From: Pedobacter sp. | Lineage (GTDB): Bacteria > Bacteroidota > Bacteroidia > Sphingobacteriales > Sphingobacteriaceae | Direction of reading: 5' to 3' | DNA length: 64,000 nt | Assembly: GCA_004295885.1 (NCBI GenBank) | Contig: SEDG01000001.1 | Span: 1 to 64,000 of the forward strand | Part shown: one piece after another, positions 44,864 to 54,961 of the stretch | How the letters are laid out: each line of letters opens with the position of its first letter | How positions within the stretch are numbered: the first letter of the stretch is position 1 | Made by a program: the position numbers and the translations under genes | Notes under the pieces: generated by a model | The model's input: the letters and a program-made list of their open reading frames with translations, nothing else | Database searches by the model: none | What the model was told of the DNA's origin: nothing

Positions 44864-46186
44864 ATGTATAAACCTTATTATATCAAACCTGCTAAAAATG
44901 TCTTATCACTAATAATTACGGTACTTGTGGTTGTTTTATTTTGCTTATTGTGCAAAGAGGGAATTGCACAGACGGTAAAACTACCCACTTTTGAAGAATA
45001 TGTTAAAAATGCAGTGCCAACTAGGCAAGAACTTGATATTTTCTTGGGAGGTAATGGTGTTTGGGCGAGGTATGATGCTCAGCTCGGTTATATCTTGGGA
45101 AACTCAATGCCAGTTGAAGGTATTGACAACAGCATAAACATTTCAACTACCGATCAAAATGGATTTAGGACGATGCAGATGTATCGGAATAGGCCTTGCC
45201 GTATCAACACTTATGGCAATAGCTTCACACAATGTCAACAGGTTTCTGATGGCGAAACCTGGCAAGAGTATTTGGCTGCGCACATTGGTGAACCAATTCG
45301 TAATTTTGGAGTAGGCGGTTACGGCGTTTACCAGTCCTATGTAAGGTTATTGAGAGAGGAAAACACAAAAAATGCCGCTGATCACTTGATATTTTATGTT
45401 TGGGGAGATGATCATGTGCGAAGTTTATTGCGTTGTAGGTATTTAGCCATAAAGCAATGGAACCAAAAGAATGAGCCAGGGTTTAAATTTCATGGCAACT
45501 TTTGGCCTAATTTGGAAATGGACTTAACCACAGGCCAATTCATTGAAAAACCTAATCCATTGAACACAAAGAAAACATTGTATAAAATGACTGATCGTAC
45601 TTGGATGTGGGAAAATGTCAAGGACGATATTGCGCTTCAACTATTGTTATTTAAGAATAAAGAGATTGCCAATCTGAACCTAGAAAATGTGCAGAAGCTA
45701 GCTAAGCATTTACAACTTGATATCAGTTTCAAAGATCATGCAGACCTAGAGCAAAATGCCAGTTACTTGTTAGATAAATATTCGTTTGCGGCAACTAAAT
45801 ATATCTTGAACAAATTGAAGGTATATGCTAGCAAGAATAATAAGAAATTACTGATCGTGCTATTTGATCCCTATCGAGTTACCAATTCCTTGGTTGAAAC
45901 AGGAACAAGGTATGATGATGAAGTTGTGCGATACCTGAAGGCAGGCGAGTTCAATTTCTTTGACATGAACCTCATACATGTTGCAGACTTCAAAAAGTTT
46001 AACCTTAATTTGAAAGATTATTATGGGAGATACCTTTTAGGGCATTATAACCCTACTGGAAATCATTTTTTTGCGTATTCCATTAAAGATAAAATCATAC
46101 AGTTGTTAAGCCCGAAACCAGTTACCTATAGTGGTTCCGGCCATAATTGGGTAGATTTCAAAGGATATTTACAAGGGATAAACTAA
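44864..46186 (+). CDS. Secreted SGNH-hydrolase-like protein
   Basis: The ATG at 44864 is preferred; an earlier one at 44828 overlaps GH110 by 11 nt. A hydrophobic signal segment (VLSLIITVLVVVLFCLLC) leads to cleavage near GIAQ. SGNH-like blocks are NTYGNSFTQCQQVSDGETW (block I Ser, about 117-135), NFGVGGYGVYQ (Gly of block II), YVWGDDH (block III region, where Asn is replaced by Asp) and GHYNPTGNHFFA near the end (late His). It is probably a sugar ester hydrolase. The block III change lowers certainty. It is part of the rhamnose/galactose operon. Confidence 0.7.
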   Translation: MYKPYYIKPAKNVLSLIITVLVVVLFCLLCKEGIAQTVKLPTFEEYVKNAVPTRQELDIFLGGNGVWARYDAQLGYILGNSMPVEGIDNSINISTTDQNGFRTMQMYRNRPCRINTYGNSFTQCQQVSDGETWQEYLAAHIGEPIRNFGVGGYGVYQSYVRLLREENTKNAADHLIFYVWGDDHVRSLLRCRYLAIKQWNQKNEPGFKFHGNFWPNLEMDLTTGQFIEKPNPLNTKKTLYKMTDRTWMWENVKDDIALQLLLFKNKEIANLNLENVQKLAKHLQLDISFKDHADLEQNASYLLDKYSFAATKYILNKLKVYASKNNKKLLIVLFDPYRVTNSLVETGTRYDDEVVRYLKAGEFNFFDMNLIHVADFKKFNLNLKDYYGRYLLGHYNPTGNHFFAYSIKDKIIQLLSPKPVTYSGSGHNWVDFKGYLQGIN

Positions 46187-46278
46187 TCAAATGCACAAAA
46201 ACCTAAAACATAACGCTACAGGATGCTAAAACTATTCCCTTTATTTAAGATTGTTAATTAAATCTATCAAATCTATTT

Positions 46279-49200
46279 ATGCCTAAAAAATCATCTATTC
46301 ATTTTTCATTAATTGTACTACTCAACCTGTTAATGACAGCTTCAGGAACATCTGCTCAGACGAAACAGGCGAAATTAGTTTCACTGGATGCCTTCAGGAA
46401 AGGATTTGAGGTGCCGCAAGATTCCTTAAAACCATATGTATATTGGTATTGGGTAAGTGACAACATTTCAAAAACAGGAATTACCAAAGATTTGGAAGCT
46501 ATGGCTAAAGTAGGCATAGGTGAGGCTTTTATAGGTAACATTGGCCTATCGACTGTTCCTTACGGTAAGGTAAAGGTTTTGAGCAAAGAATGGTGGGAAC
46601 TCACCAAATTCGCTATTACAGAAGGGCAACGCTTGGGGGTTGACATCGGCATTTTTAACAGTCCAGGCTGGAGCCAATCTGGAGGGCCATGGGTAAAGCC
46701 GACTGAAGCAATGCGTTATTTAGTGTCGACGGAGGTATCAATTACCGGAGGCAAAAATGTAAAGATGAAACTACCTGCAGTTCAGGAAGGATTTCAAGAT
46801 ATGGCGGTAATCGCTTATCCTGTTTCTTCCCTTCCTGAGCAGACGGTTGCAGATTTCAAACCTAGCTTAAAGTTTTCCACTACAATTAATAATGGCAATT
46901 ACTTAATCGATAAAAATTTAAACACAGCCATTGCCTTTACTCCAGAAGCGAAAAAAAATGGATTGACCATAGATTTTAACCTTGAGAAAAGTTTCACGGC
47001 AAGAAGCATCACCATTCATCCAGATACGGTACAATTGTCAGCGCAGGTAGAGGTTCAAGTACTTGTTAATGGCTCTTACAAGCCTATTAGGAAGTTTCTG
47101 ATGGATAGGAGCAACAATATGATCACGGTAGGCCCTAATGTTTATGGAGAAATATGCATTGCTTTGCCAGTGACGACCGCTACAAGTTTTAGGTTGGTTT
47201 TTTCTGAGTTAAATAATCCACAGGGCCAACAAAAAGTAGGGGGCATTAAAGAAATCGTCTTGTCATCTTACCCAAAGCTAGAGCGATACATTGAAAAGCA
47301 AATGGGTAAAATGCTACAAGTGCCAACGCTTTCCTGGAATGAATATTTGTGGGAAAACCAGATGGAAAATGGTAGTGCAAATATGAAAGTAAGTGCCAGT
47401 AGTGTTATTAATATCACTAAATTTTTAGATAATAATGGTGTCCTTAACTGGAATGCCCCAAAGGGAAAGTGGATAGTTAGAAGAGTCGGACTTGTGCCGA
47501 CAGGCACAAAAAATGCACCAGCTTCCCCAGAAGCCACAGGGTTTGAAGTAGATAAAATGAATCGGGTTTCCTTAGAAAAACACTTCAATGCTTACTTAGG
47601 TAAGTTTTTAAAAGAATTACCTGCCGATAAGAGAAAGTCATTCAAACATGTAGTGTTAGATAGTTATGAGGTTGGCCCCGAGAACTGGACGGAAGGTTTG
47701 GCAGAAGGCTTTAGGAAGAAATACGGTTACGATCCGATCGTTTGGTTGCCAGTCTTGTCGGGAACGATTGTTAATAGCGCCCAGGAATCAGATCGCTTTC
47801 TTTGGGACCTGAGACGGTTGATTGCTGATCGCATAGCTTACGACTATGCTGGTGGATTAAGGGATATCAGTAAGAAAAATGGATTAAAAGTATGGTCGGA
47901 GAACTATGGGCATTGGGGTTTCCCTTCAGAATTCTTGCTTTATGGTGGACAAGGAGGTGAAATCGCTGGTGAATTTTGGGTAGAAGGTACCTTAGGAAAC
48001 GTAGAGTGTAGAGCAGCTTCTTCTGCGGCACATATATATGGCAACAACCGTGTGTTTGCCGAGAGTTATACCGCAGGTGGTTTGCCGTATCAACGCTACC
48101 CAGGTTACTTGAAAAAACGAGGAGATTGGTCTTTTACGGAAGGGATTAATCATGTGCTTTTGCATGTATATATTCATCAGCCATATGAAGATAAGGATCC
48201 AGGTATGAACGCCTGGTTTGGGACAGAGTTCAATAGGAAAAACACTTGGTTCGAGCAGTCTAAAACCTGGATAGATTACCAACGTCGAAGCATGTTTATG
48301 TTACAACAAGGAAAGCCGGTTAATGATATTTGCTATTTTATTGGTGAGGATGCACCGAAGTTAGCTGGTGGTAGAGATCCCGAAATTCCAACAGGTTATT
48401 CTTATGATTATATCAACGCTGATGTGATCTTAAACAAAATGACTGTAAAAGACGGTAAACTAACGCTGCCCGATGGGATGAGCTATAGGATGATGGTTAT
48501 GCCTCCATTAACGACTATTACTCCTGAACTATTGCAAAAGATAAAGGAGTTGGTTATTGCCGGAGGGATCATCTTAGGCCCCAAGCCTACGAAGTCGCCG
48601 AGTTTAAGAAATTATCCTAACGCTGATCAAAAAGTTAGAGCATTAGCTGATGAGTTATGGGACGATGCTAATCGAAAAGATCAAACCACGAATGCATTGG
48701 GCAAAGGATTTGTTTTGAATGATATTAGCTTAACTAGGGCACTAGTCCAATTTCAGATCCCCCAAGACATCGTGATCCCGAACGGAAAACCATTACTATT
48801 TACGCATAGAAAAACTGCTCAAGAGGAAATCTATTTCATTACGAACCAGAGTGACGAAAGGCAGGAAGCAACTATTACATTTAGGGTAAAAGATAAGCAT
48901 CCTGAGCTCTGGGATGCCACCACAGGTACAACTAGGAAATTGCCCCAGTTTTTTTCAACTTCAACTGGCACAGCGCTTTCGTTAAAGTTTGAACCTGCTG
49001 AGAGTTATTTTATCGTGTTCGTTGCAGATGACAGTAAAACTACTACGACTGAAAATTTCCCTCAAGCGAATTCAGTACAGGAAATCACCAGCCCATGGAG
49101 GGTTAAATTTCAAGACAATAAGCGTGGCCCAACTGCCGAAGTTGAATTTACAACCTTGCAGGACTGGTCTCATCACTCAGATGAAAAAATTAAATACTTT

Positions 49201-49557
49201 TCAGGCACCGCTACTTATACCAACACTTTCATAGGGAAAGCTCCCATATCTGGCGAGCGTATTTTTTTAGACCTTGGAGATGTAAAAAATATGGCCACGG
49301 TTAAAATCAACGGTAAAACAGTGGGTGGATTATGGACAGCGCCTTGGCGTATTGATATTACGAAATTCGTAAGCAACGGCAATAATTCAGTTGAAATTGA
49401 AGTGGTAAACCTTTGGGTTAACAGAATGATTGGAGATAGCAAACTTTCAGAAAAAGACCGACCAACATGGTTAGCCAACAATTATTTCAATCCTACAGAC
49501 CCTTTAACTCCATCGGGATTATTGGGTCCAGTGCACATCAAATTAATCAAATATTAA
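46279..49557 (+). CDS. GH106 alpha-L-rhamnosidase
   Basis: The 1092-residue protein has a signal peptide (about 1-27, cleavage near SAQ) and then the GH106 N-terminal block YVYWYWVSDNISKTGITKDL (about 53-72) and GIFNSPGWSQSGGPWV (about 124-139). VLDSYEVGPENWTEG (about 462-476) and a C-terminal beta-sandwich with ITNQSDERQEATITFR and WTAPWRIDIT follow. GH106 enzymes remove alpha-L-rhamnose from rhamnogalacturonans and glycosides. Length is normal for the family. It shares the operon with GH78, so two rhamnose linkages may be targeted. Linkage cannot be read. Confidence 0.93.
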   Translation: MPKKSSIHFSLIVLLNLLMTASGTSAQTKQAKLVSLDAFRKGFEVPQDSLKPYVYWYWVSDNISKTGITKDLEAMAKVGIGEAFIGNIGLSTVPYGKVKVLSKEWWELTKFAITEGQRLGVDIGIFNSPGWSQSGGPWVKPTEAMRYLVSTEVSITGGKNVKMKLPAVQEGFQDMAVIAYPVSSLPEQTVADFKPSLKFSTTINNGNYLIDKNLNTAIAFTPEAKKNGLTIDFNLEKSFTARSITIHPDTVQLSAQVEVQVLVNGSYKPIRKFLMDRSNNMITVGPNVYGEICIALPVTTATSFRLVFSELNNPQGQQKVGGIKEIVLSSYPKLERYIEKQMGKMLQVPTLSWNEYLWENQMENGSANMKVSASSVINITKFLDNNGVLNWNAPKGKWIVRRVGLVPTGTKNAPASPEATGFEVDKMNRVSLEKHFNAYLGKFLKELPADKRKSFKHVVLDSYEVGPENWTEGLAEGFRKKYGYDPIVWLPVLSGTIVNSAQESDRFLWDLRRLIADRIAYDYAGGLRDISKKNGLKVWSENYGHWGFPSEFLLYGGQGGEIAGEFWVEGTLGNVECRAASSAAHIYGNNRVFAESYTAGGLPYQRYPGYLKKRGDWSFTEGINHVLLHVYIHQPYEDKDPGMNAWFGTEFNRKNTWFEQSKTWIDYQRRSMFMLQQGKPVNDICYFIGEDAPKLAGGRDPEIPTGYSYDYINADVILNKMTVKDGKLTLPDGMSYRMMVMPPLTTITPELLQKIKELVIAGGIILGPKPTKSPSLRNYPNADQKVRALADELWDDANRKDQTTNALGKGFVLNDISLTRALVQFQIPQDIVIPNGKPLLFTHRKTAQEEIYFITNQSDERQEATITFRVKDKHPELWDATTGTTRKLPQFFSTSTGTALSLKFEPAESYFIVFVADDSKTTTTENFPQANSVQEITSPWRVKFQDNKRGPTAEVEFTTLQDWSHHSDEKIKYFSGTATYTNTFIGKAPISGERIFLDLGDVKNMATVKINGKTVGGLWTAPWRIDITKFVSNGNNSVEIEVVNLWVNRMIGDSKLSEKDRPTWLANNYFNPTDPLTPSGLLGPVHIKLIKY

Positions 49558-49619
49558 CTAAACACTATAGCTTAAAGTAGCGATGTAGTAATCGAAATTT
49601 TAAGATAAAATAAACACTA

Positions 49620-52397
49620 ATGAAGAAATACCTATTGCTCCTTTTGTTTAGCAGCTTTTGCTCAATAGACTTGTTTGCACGGCAGGCTATGGTTACTGTG
49701 GGCCGTACTACAGTGGAAGGGCTAAATGTTATGGAGGGTGTAACGAAGATACACCCTCGCCTTAGTTGGCAAATTGAAAGCGCACAGCGAAACGTGAGCC
49801 AGACTGCGTATCAAATCATAGTGGCCAGTTCAATGGCCGCTATTGGGCAGAACAAGGGTGATGTTTATGATAGCCGCAAAGTAAATTCTAATCAGTCCAT
49901 CAATATTGCCTATCCTTTAGTGAACCTATTGAGCTGCAGACCATATTATTGGAGGGTACGTGTTTGGACGAGCAAGGGAGCTTCAAAATGGAGCGCCACG
50001 GGCAAGTGGAGTATGGGCATACTGAATGATTCGATTTGGAAGGCAGACTGGATTGGTACAGAGAAAATGTTAAAAACAGATGATCCTTACAATCCATTTA
50101 CCCGCCTTGCGGCACGATACCTGCGAAAAGAACTAACTGTTTCTGTCAAGCCAATTCGGGCAACGGCCTACATCGCCGGGATGGGCCTGTACGAATTGTA
50201 TGTAAACGGTCTCAAGGTCGGAAAACATGTTTTATCACCTACACTTAAAGAATATAATAAAGAAATTCCGTACAATACCTTGGATGTAACTGCTTATTTT
50301 AAGAAGGGCAGTAACGCCATTGGAGTGATTCTAGGAAACGGAAGGTACTTTACTGTTCGCTACAGCAAGGATGGGGGTATGGCAGCTGGCAATGCTCCGA
50401 GTACCCATTATGGTCTTCCGATGTTGAAAATGCAGGTCTTGCTGGAATATGCCAATGGAACCAAAGAGCTCATCACCTCTGATCGATCATGGAAGGCAAC
50501 CTCAAACGGGCCAATCATCGCAAATAATGAGTTTGACGGAGAGGAATATGACGCGAACAAAGAATTAACTGGCTGGTCATTGCCAAACTATAAGGATAAA
50601 GATTGGTATAAGGTTTCTGTAGTAACGCCAGCATCAAATAAATTGGTGACCCAGGTTAATGAAAATATTGCTGTAAAGGACAACATTGTTCCCAAAACAA
50701 TTCACCAGACCAAAAATAGGAGCTATATTTTAGATATGGGACAGAATATGGTAGGCTGGCTCAAAATTAAGGTGAGGGGAAAAAAGGGCGATACCATTAC
50801 ATTAAGATTTGCGGAAACATTGAAGAATGCCGATAGTCTGTTTTTGGCTAATATCAGAAGTGCCAAGGTAACCGATAAGTATGTGATAAAGGGTACAGGT
50901 GAGGAGCTATGGGAGCCACGTTTTGTTTTTCATGGCTTTAGGTATGCTGAAGTACGGGGATTGAAGTATCAGCCTAAAAAGGAAGATTTTACAGGCAGGG
51001 TAGTTTACGATGACTTGCCAACCATTGGCTTATTCCAAACCTCAGACAAAACCATAAACCAGGTCTATAAAAATGCATACTGGGGTATCATAGGAAACTA
51101 TAGAGGAATGCCTACAGACTGTCCACAACGCGATGAGCGAATGGGGTGGCTTGGTGATCGTTCGGTAAGTTCCTATGGCGAAAGCTTTGTTTTCGATAAC
51201 TCTAGGTTATATGCAAAATGGATGGATGATATCGAGGCTGCCCAAAAGGAAAGTGGAAGTATTCCAGACGTTGCGCCAACCTATTGGAAAAACTATACGG
51301 ATAATGTGACCTGGCCAATTACATTTTTAGTTATACCAGAAATGTTAAGAAAGCAGTTTGGAGATACGGTAACTTATCAAAAGCAATATCCCAATATGAA
51401 AAAATGGATGCTTTACATGTGGGATACTTACCAAGTAGATGATATGGTTCAAAAGGATACATACGGCGACTGGTGTTTGCCACCTGAAAACTTGAATATC
51501 ATTTTTTCACTTGATACCAATCGGAATACAAAAGGACCTGTAATTGGTGCCGCCTATTACTATTATGCACTGAGCTTAATGAAAAAATATGCGGATCGTT
51601 TAAAGAATTCAGCCGACTATGCGCTGTTTGATGGAATGGCCAAAAAGGTAAGGGCGGCCTTTAATGCCGAGTTTTATAATCAAGATGGAGGTTTTTACGC
51701 GAATAATACGGTTACCTCAAATCTCTTGCCGCTTACATTCGGGATCGTTGAGGAGAAAAATCGGGAGAAGGTATTTCGTCAAATAGTAGATCGTACATTG
51801 AATCTATATCAAGGGCATGTAAGTACTGGGCTAATTGGCGGGCAATGGTTAATGAGAGGCTTATCAGATAACGGCAGACCCGATTTAGCTTACAAAATAG
51901 TTACCAATACAACTTACCCAAGTTGGGGCTACATGGCGGCACAAGGAGCCACTACGATTTGGGAACTGTGGAACGGTAATACCGCCGATCCTGCTATGAA
52001 TTCTGGTAACCACGTTATGCTATTGGGCGATTTGCTGGTGTGGAACTATGAATATTTGGGAGGCATCAAGACAGATCAACAAGACGTTGCCTTCAAGAAG
52101 ATCATAATGGACCCTTACTTGGCGCCAGCGCTCACTTTTGTCAATGCAAGTACCACATCACCTTATGGAAAAATAGTTTCTAACTGGAAGAAGAATGGTA
52201 AAAACTTTAGCTGGGAAGTGAGTATCCCATCGAATTGCAAAGCTATCCTGGCTTTTCCAGTAAGTTCCTTTAGTGCAATTTTAGAGAACAATAGAAAGCT
52301 TAGTGGGATAAATGAAATCAAGTATTTACGTACTGAGAACGGCAAAACTTATGTTGAGGTGGCTTCTGGAAATTATGTCTTTAGCTGTAAATTCTGA
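49620..52397 (+). CDS. GH78 alpha-L-rhamnosidase
   Basis: The 925-residue protein has a signal peptide (about 1-20) and N-terminal beta-sandwich domains (HPRLSWQIES; ATAYIAGMGLYELYVNG). The catalytic (alpha/alpha)6 barrel has PTDCPQRDERMGWLGD (about 497-512, general acid region) and ATTIWELWNG (second catalytic Glu, about 777-786). A C-terminal sandwich follows. All standard Bac_rhamnosid parts are present. It follows the GH106 gene by 62 nt and probably acts on side-chain or glycoside rhamnose in the periplasm. Confidence 0.94.
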   Translation: MKKYLLLLLFSSFCSIDLFARQAMVTVGRTTVEGLNVMEGVTKIHPRLSWQIESAQRNVSQTAYQIIVASSMAAIGQNKGDVYDSRKVNSNQSINIAYPLVNLLSCRPYYWRVRVWTSKGASKWSATGKWSMGILNDSIWKADWIGTEKMLKTDDPYNPFTRLAARYLRKELTVSVKPIRATAYIAGMGLYELYVNGLKVGKHVLSPTLKEYNKEIPYNTLDVTAYFKKGSNAIGVILGNGRYFTVRYSKDGGMAAGNAPSTHYGLPMLKMQVLLEYANGTKELITSDRSWKATSNGPIIANNEFDGEEYDANKELTGWSLPNYKDKDWYKVSVVTPASNKLVTQVNENIAVKDNIVPKTIHQTKNRSYILDMGQNMVGWLKIKVRGKKGDTITLRFAETLKNADSLFLANIRSAKVTDKYVIKGTGEELWEPRFVFHGFRYAEVRGLKYQPKKEDFTGRVVYDDLPTIGLFQTSDKTINQVYKNAYWGIIGNYRGMPTDCPQRDERMGWLGDRSVSSYGESFVFDNSRLYAKWMDDIEAAQKESGSIPDVAPTYWKNYTDNVTWPITFLVIPEMLRKQFGDTVTYQKQYPNMKKWMLYMWDTYQVDDMVQKDTYGDWCLPPENLNIIFSLDTNRNTKGPVIGAAYYYYALSLMKKYADRLKNSADYALFDGMAKKVRAAFNAEFYNQDGGFYANNTVTSNLLPLTFGIVEEKNREKVFRQIVDRTLNLYQGHVSTGLIGGQWLMRGLSDNGRPDLAYKIVTNTTYPSWGYMAAQGATTIWELWNGNTADPAMNSGNHVMLLGDLLVWNYEYLGGIKTDQQDVAFKKIIMDPYLAPALTFVNASTTSPYGKIVSNWKKNGKNFSWEVSIPSNCKAILAFPVSSFSAILENNRKLSGINEIKYLRTENGKTYVEVASGNYVFSCKF

Positions 52398-52450
52398 TCG
52401 CACAAAGAAAGCTTCTTAAGCAAACCAAATATTTAAAAACTAATTAGATC

Positions 52451-54685
52451 ATGCATAAATTCAATATAAAAAAGTTTCAGACCCTGATAGTCACATTCCT
52501 GATTTGTTTTGTAGCAAAAGCTCAAAATCAACCAGCCATAAAGATTTCCAATTCGCAGTTAAGCTTTGCTGTAAACAGTGAAAGTGGCCAGTTCAGTGTT
52601 CAGGATAAGAAAAGTAAGCGCTCTTGGGTTTCTTTACCTTATAAGAAAATTAAGTTTTTAAGTGCCTCGGCCGTCTCACCTAGTCAGCTTAAGATGTCGC
52701 TAATTGATTCTACATCTGGGATCAATTTTTCGAGCCTAGTTACGTTGGAAAATGATAGCAGCCTATCCTTTGTGTTATCGACGAGCCAGAAAGCTATGGC
52801 CATAGACCAGTTAAGCTTTCCACAGGCTATGAAAACAAATTATGAGAAAGGTTTTTTAGTGTTTAACTATCGCTCAGGTGGTGTCCAGATTGCGCAAAAT
52901 GACATTACTTATCCAGCAAAGCGAATGATGGTTTATGACAATATTGGCTTGGATATGCCTTGGGTAGGGGTTTATGACGCAGTTAAAGGGGATGGGATGA
53001 TGGTTTTGGCAAATACACCCTACGATGTAGAGATAGATTTTAGTGAAGACAAAGGCTTGATGTGGCCCAATGTAGCTTGGGCATCTTCTCTAAGACAATT
53101 TTCCTATGCAAGAAAGGTCTCTTATATTTTCACTTCAGGCGGTAATTACGTCTCACTAGCTAAAGCTTACAGGAACTACCTCAAGCAAATCGATGATTTT
53201 AAAACTTTGGCTCAAAAGGCAATCGCAAAACCAAGGGTTAATTGGTTGAAGGGAAGTGCTGTCGTTTGGGGCAGTAGTGGCTTAAAGTTCGCAAGGGAAG
53301 CAAAGGCAATGGGAGTCCATACTGCCATTATTATGGGCAGTAAATTTAAAAAAGATGAGATCAAGCAGATGACTGACTTAGGCTTTTTAAACTCTAGTTA
53401 TGAAAACTTAGAGGGCACTAGAGAGGGGTCTATGGGACACATGAAGGATACCATGGCAATAGCCGCTTACCATACCGTTGAGGGCAAGCCTATTATTGGA
53501 TGGGTAACCAAAACAGGGGTTGAGTATTACTCTCGATCCTCAGTAAGGTCGTTACAGGCGGCACCAAGCTATTTACCTACTTATATAAATGATGTTCCGC
53601 TTACGGGACTGTTTTTAGATGTTACGCCTGCATTCTTGATTGAAGACTTTCATCCATTGCATACTTTCAACAGAGAAGCAGATAAGCAATATAAAAATAA
53701 GATTAAAGAATACATCGGGAAAGACCTTGGCTTAGTGTTGGGGGGTGAGCATGGTAAAGCTTGGAATTCTTCAATTCTTGAATATTCGGAAGGAACTATG
53801 ACAGGATCTTTCTTTTGGGAAGATGGAAATAAGCCTGGGTATTTAGATCCGCCAAAGGACACAACCTATATGTCTGCCAATTTCAAAAAATATGGCTTCA
53901 ATTACAGAAATAGGATTCCACTTTGGCAACTGGTATTTAACGATTGTGTTTCATCTACTTGGTATTGGGGAGATTCGAGTGATTGGTTTTATGCTGTAAC
54001 GCCTACCATAAGCGATTTAAAAGATAATTTCAATATGCTTTATGGCAGTATGCCGCTAATTTGGGCTGACAAAAAGGGATATGGATGGGATAGAAACCGG
54101 AGTAGATTTGTACAAACCATACGTAACGTATCTAATTTTCAAAAGCGAGTTTCATTTTCTGAGCTGCTAAGTCACGAATTTTTGAATGAGGAGCATACCC
54201 TTCAGCACAGCAGATTTGCAGGCGGTGGGCAAGCATTCGTAAACTTTGGGGAAAAGGCAATAAAGCACACAATTGGTAAGGAAAGTATCAGTTTGGCTCC
54301 AAGAGGTTTTTATCTTACCGCTCCTGGATTTCTACAGTCTAAAACCATTGATGAGTTGGGTGTTGTAACCAAAATAGTAACAGACAGCTTAATCTCTGTT
54401 CAAACTGACCAACTTAGGAAGGTGGGACCAATCAGCACAAATGGAACGGTAACTATATTTAAGCAGGATAATGGGATTTGGAGAATCGTTGTTGAAAATA
54501 CCTTGGCAACAACTGAAATAGATGTAAAGGCAATCGTGAAAAGTAAAAACCTGAAGTTTTACACACTGTCGCAAGTGGATGAGGATGGAAGCAAAGGAAA
54601 GGTGTTAAGTAAGAATTTACCAGCTAACTTGATTAAGATACCTGCAGCAACAGGTATAATGCTATTCGATATAAACATTGAATAG
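52451..54685 (+). CDS. Secreted glycoside-hydrolase-like protein (GH101/GH129- or DUF5696-like)
   Basis: The 744-residue protein has a signal peptide (cleavage near AKAQ, about 24) and an N-terminal beta-sandwich (about 30-240). A TIM-barrel-like centre has AVVWGSS, LTGLFLDVTPAF (Asp near 391), GLVLGGEHGKAWN (Glu near 432) and YWGDSSDWFY. A C-terminal beta domain follows. The strand-end Asp and Glu are good nucleophile/acid candidates. The layout recalls GH101/GH129 and DUF5696 proteins, but I cannot fix a family. It closes the rhamnose/galactose operon. Confidence 0.68.
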   Translation: MHKFNIKKFQTLIVTFLICFVAKAQNQPAIKISNSQLSFAVNSESGQFSVQDKKSKRSWVSLPYKKIKFLSASAVSPSQLKMSLIDSTSGINFSSLVTLENDSSLSFVLSTSQKAMAIDQLSFPQAMKTNYEKGFLVFNYRSGGVQIAQNDITYPAKRMMVYDNIGLDMPWVGVYDAVKGDGMMVLANTPYDVEIDFSEDKGLMWPNVAWASSLRQFSYARKVSYIFTSGGNYVSLAKAYRNYLKQIDDFKTLAQKAIAKPRVNWLKGSAVVWGSSGLKFAREAKAMGVHTAIIMGSKFKKDEIKQMTDLGFLNSSYENLEGTREGSMGHMKDTMAIAAYHTVEGKPIIGWVTKTGVEYYSRSSVRSLQAAPSYLPTYINDVPLTGLFLDVTPAFLIEDFHPLHTFNREADKQYKNKIKEYIGKDLGLVLGGEHGKAWNSSILEYSEGTMTGSFFWEDGNKPGYLDPPKDTTYMSANFKKYGFNYRNRIPLWQLVFNDCVSSTWYWGDSSDWFYAVTPTISDLKDNFNMLYGSMPLIWADKKGYGWDRNRSRFVQTIRNVSNFQKRVSFSELLSHEFLNEEHTLQHSRFAGGGQAFVNFGEKAIKHTIGKESISLAPRGFYLTAPGFLQSKTIDELGVVTKIVTDSLISVQTDQLRKVGPISTNGTVTIFKQDNGIWRIVVENTLATTEIDVKAIVKSKNLKFYTLSQVDEDGSKGKVLSKNLPANLIKIPAATGIMLFDINIE

Positions 54686-54743
54686 CATTGCTCAAATAGG
54701 CAAATTAATAAGTCTCGTTTGTTTTTAAACGCTTAATAACCTT

Positions 54744-54793
54744 AAAGAAGGTTAACCAAATGTCTGTTAAAAGGCAATTGCTAACCTTTTTTA
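54744..54793. terminator. Terminator after the rhamnosidase operon
   Basis: AAGGTTA (54748-54754) pairs with TAACCTT (54782-54788), extended by weak A:T/G:T pairs on the outside, and runs into T residues. The loop is 27 nt. It lies in the 276-nt gap between convergent genes; the remainder of that gap is AT-rich with nothing else recognisable. Confidence 0.6.
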
Positions 54794-54961
54794 TTAAACC
54801 CCGTCTTATAAGGGTGAATTTCATAAGTTAATTTAGGTGCCTTGGGTCGTGTTTCCAAACACCATTATCATAATTCACACGGATCTTCTTAAATTTAAAA
54901 AGCTTCTAAGTTTTTTAAAAAAAACTAAAATTATGTGTTGTTTAAAAAAAAATCGGGTTAG

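Noticed and set aside
52451..54685. GH97 alpha-glucosidase/galactosidase
   Set aside because: Signal, N-terminal sandwich and barrel order are similar, but I could not find the GH97 calcium-site Glu pattern, so a looser call is used.
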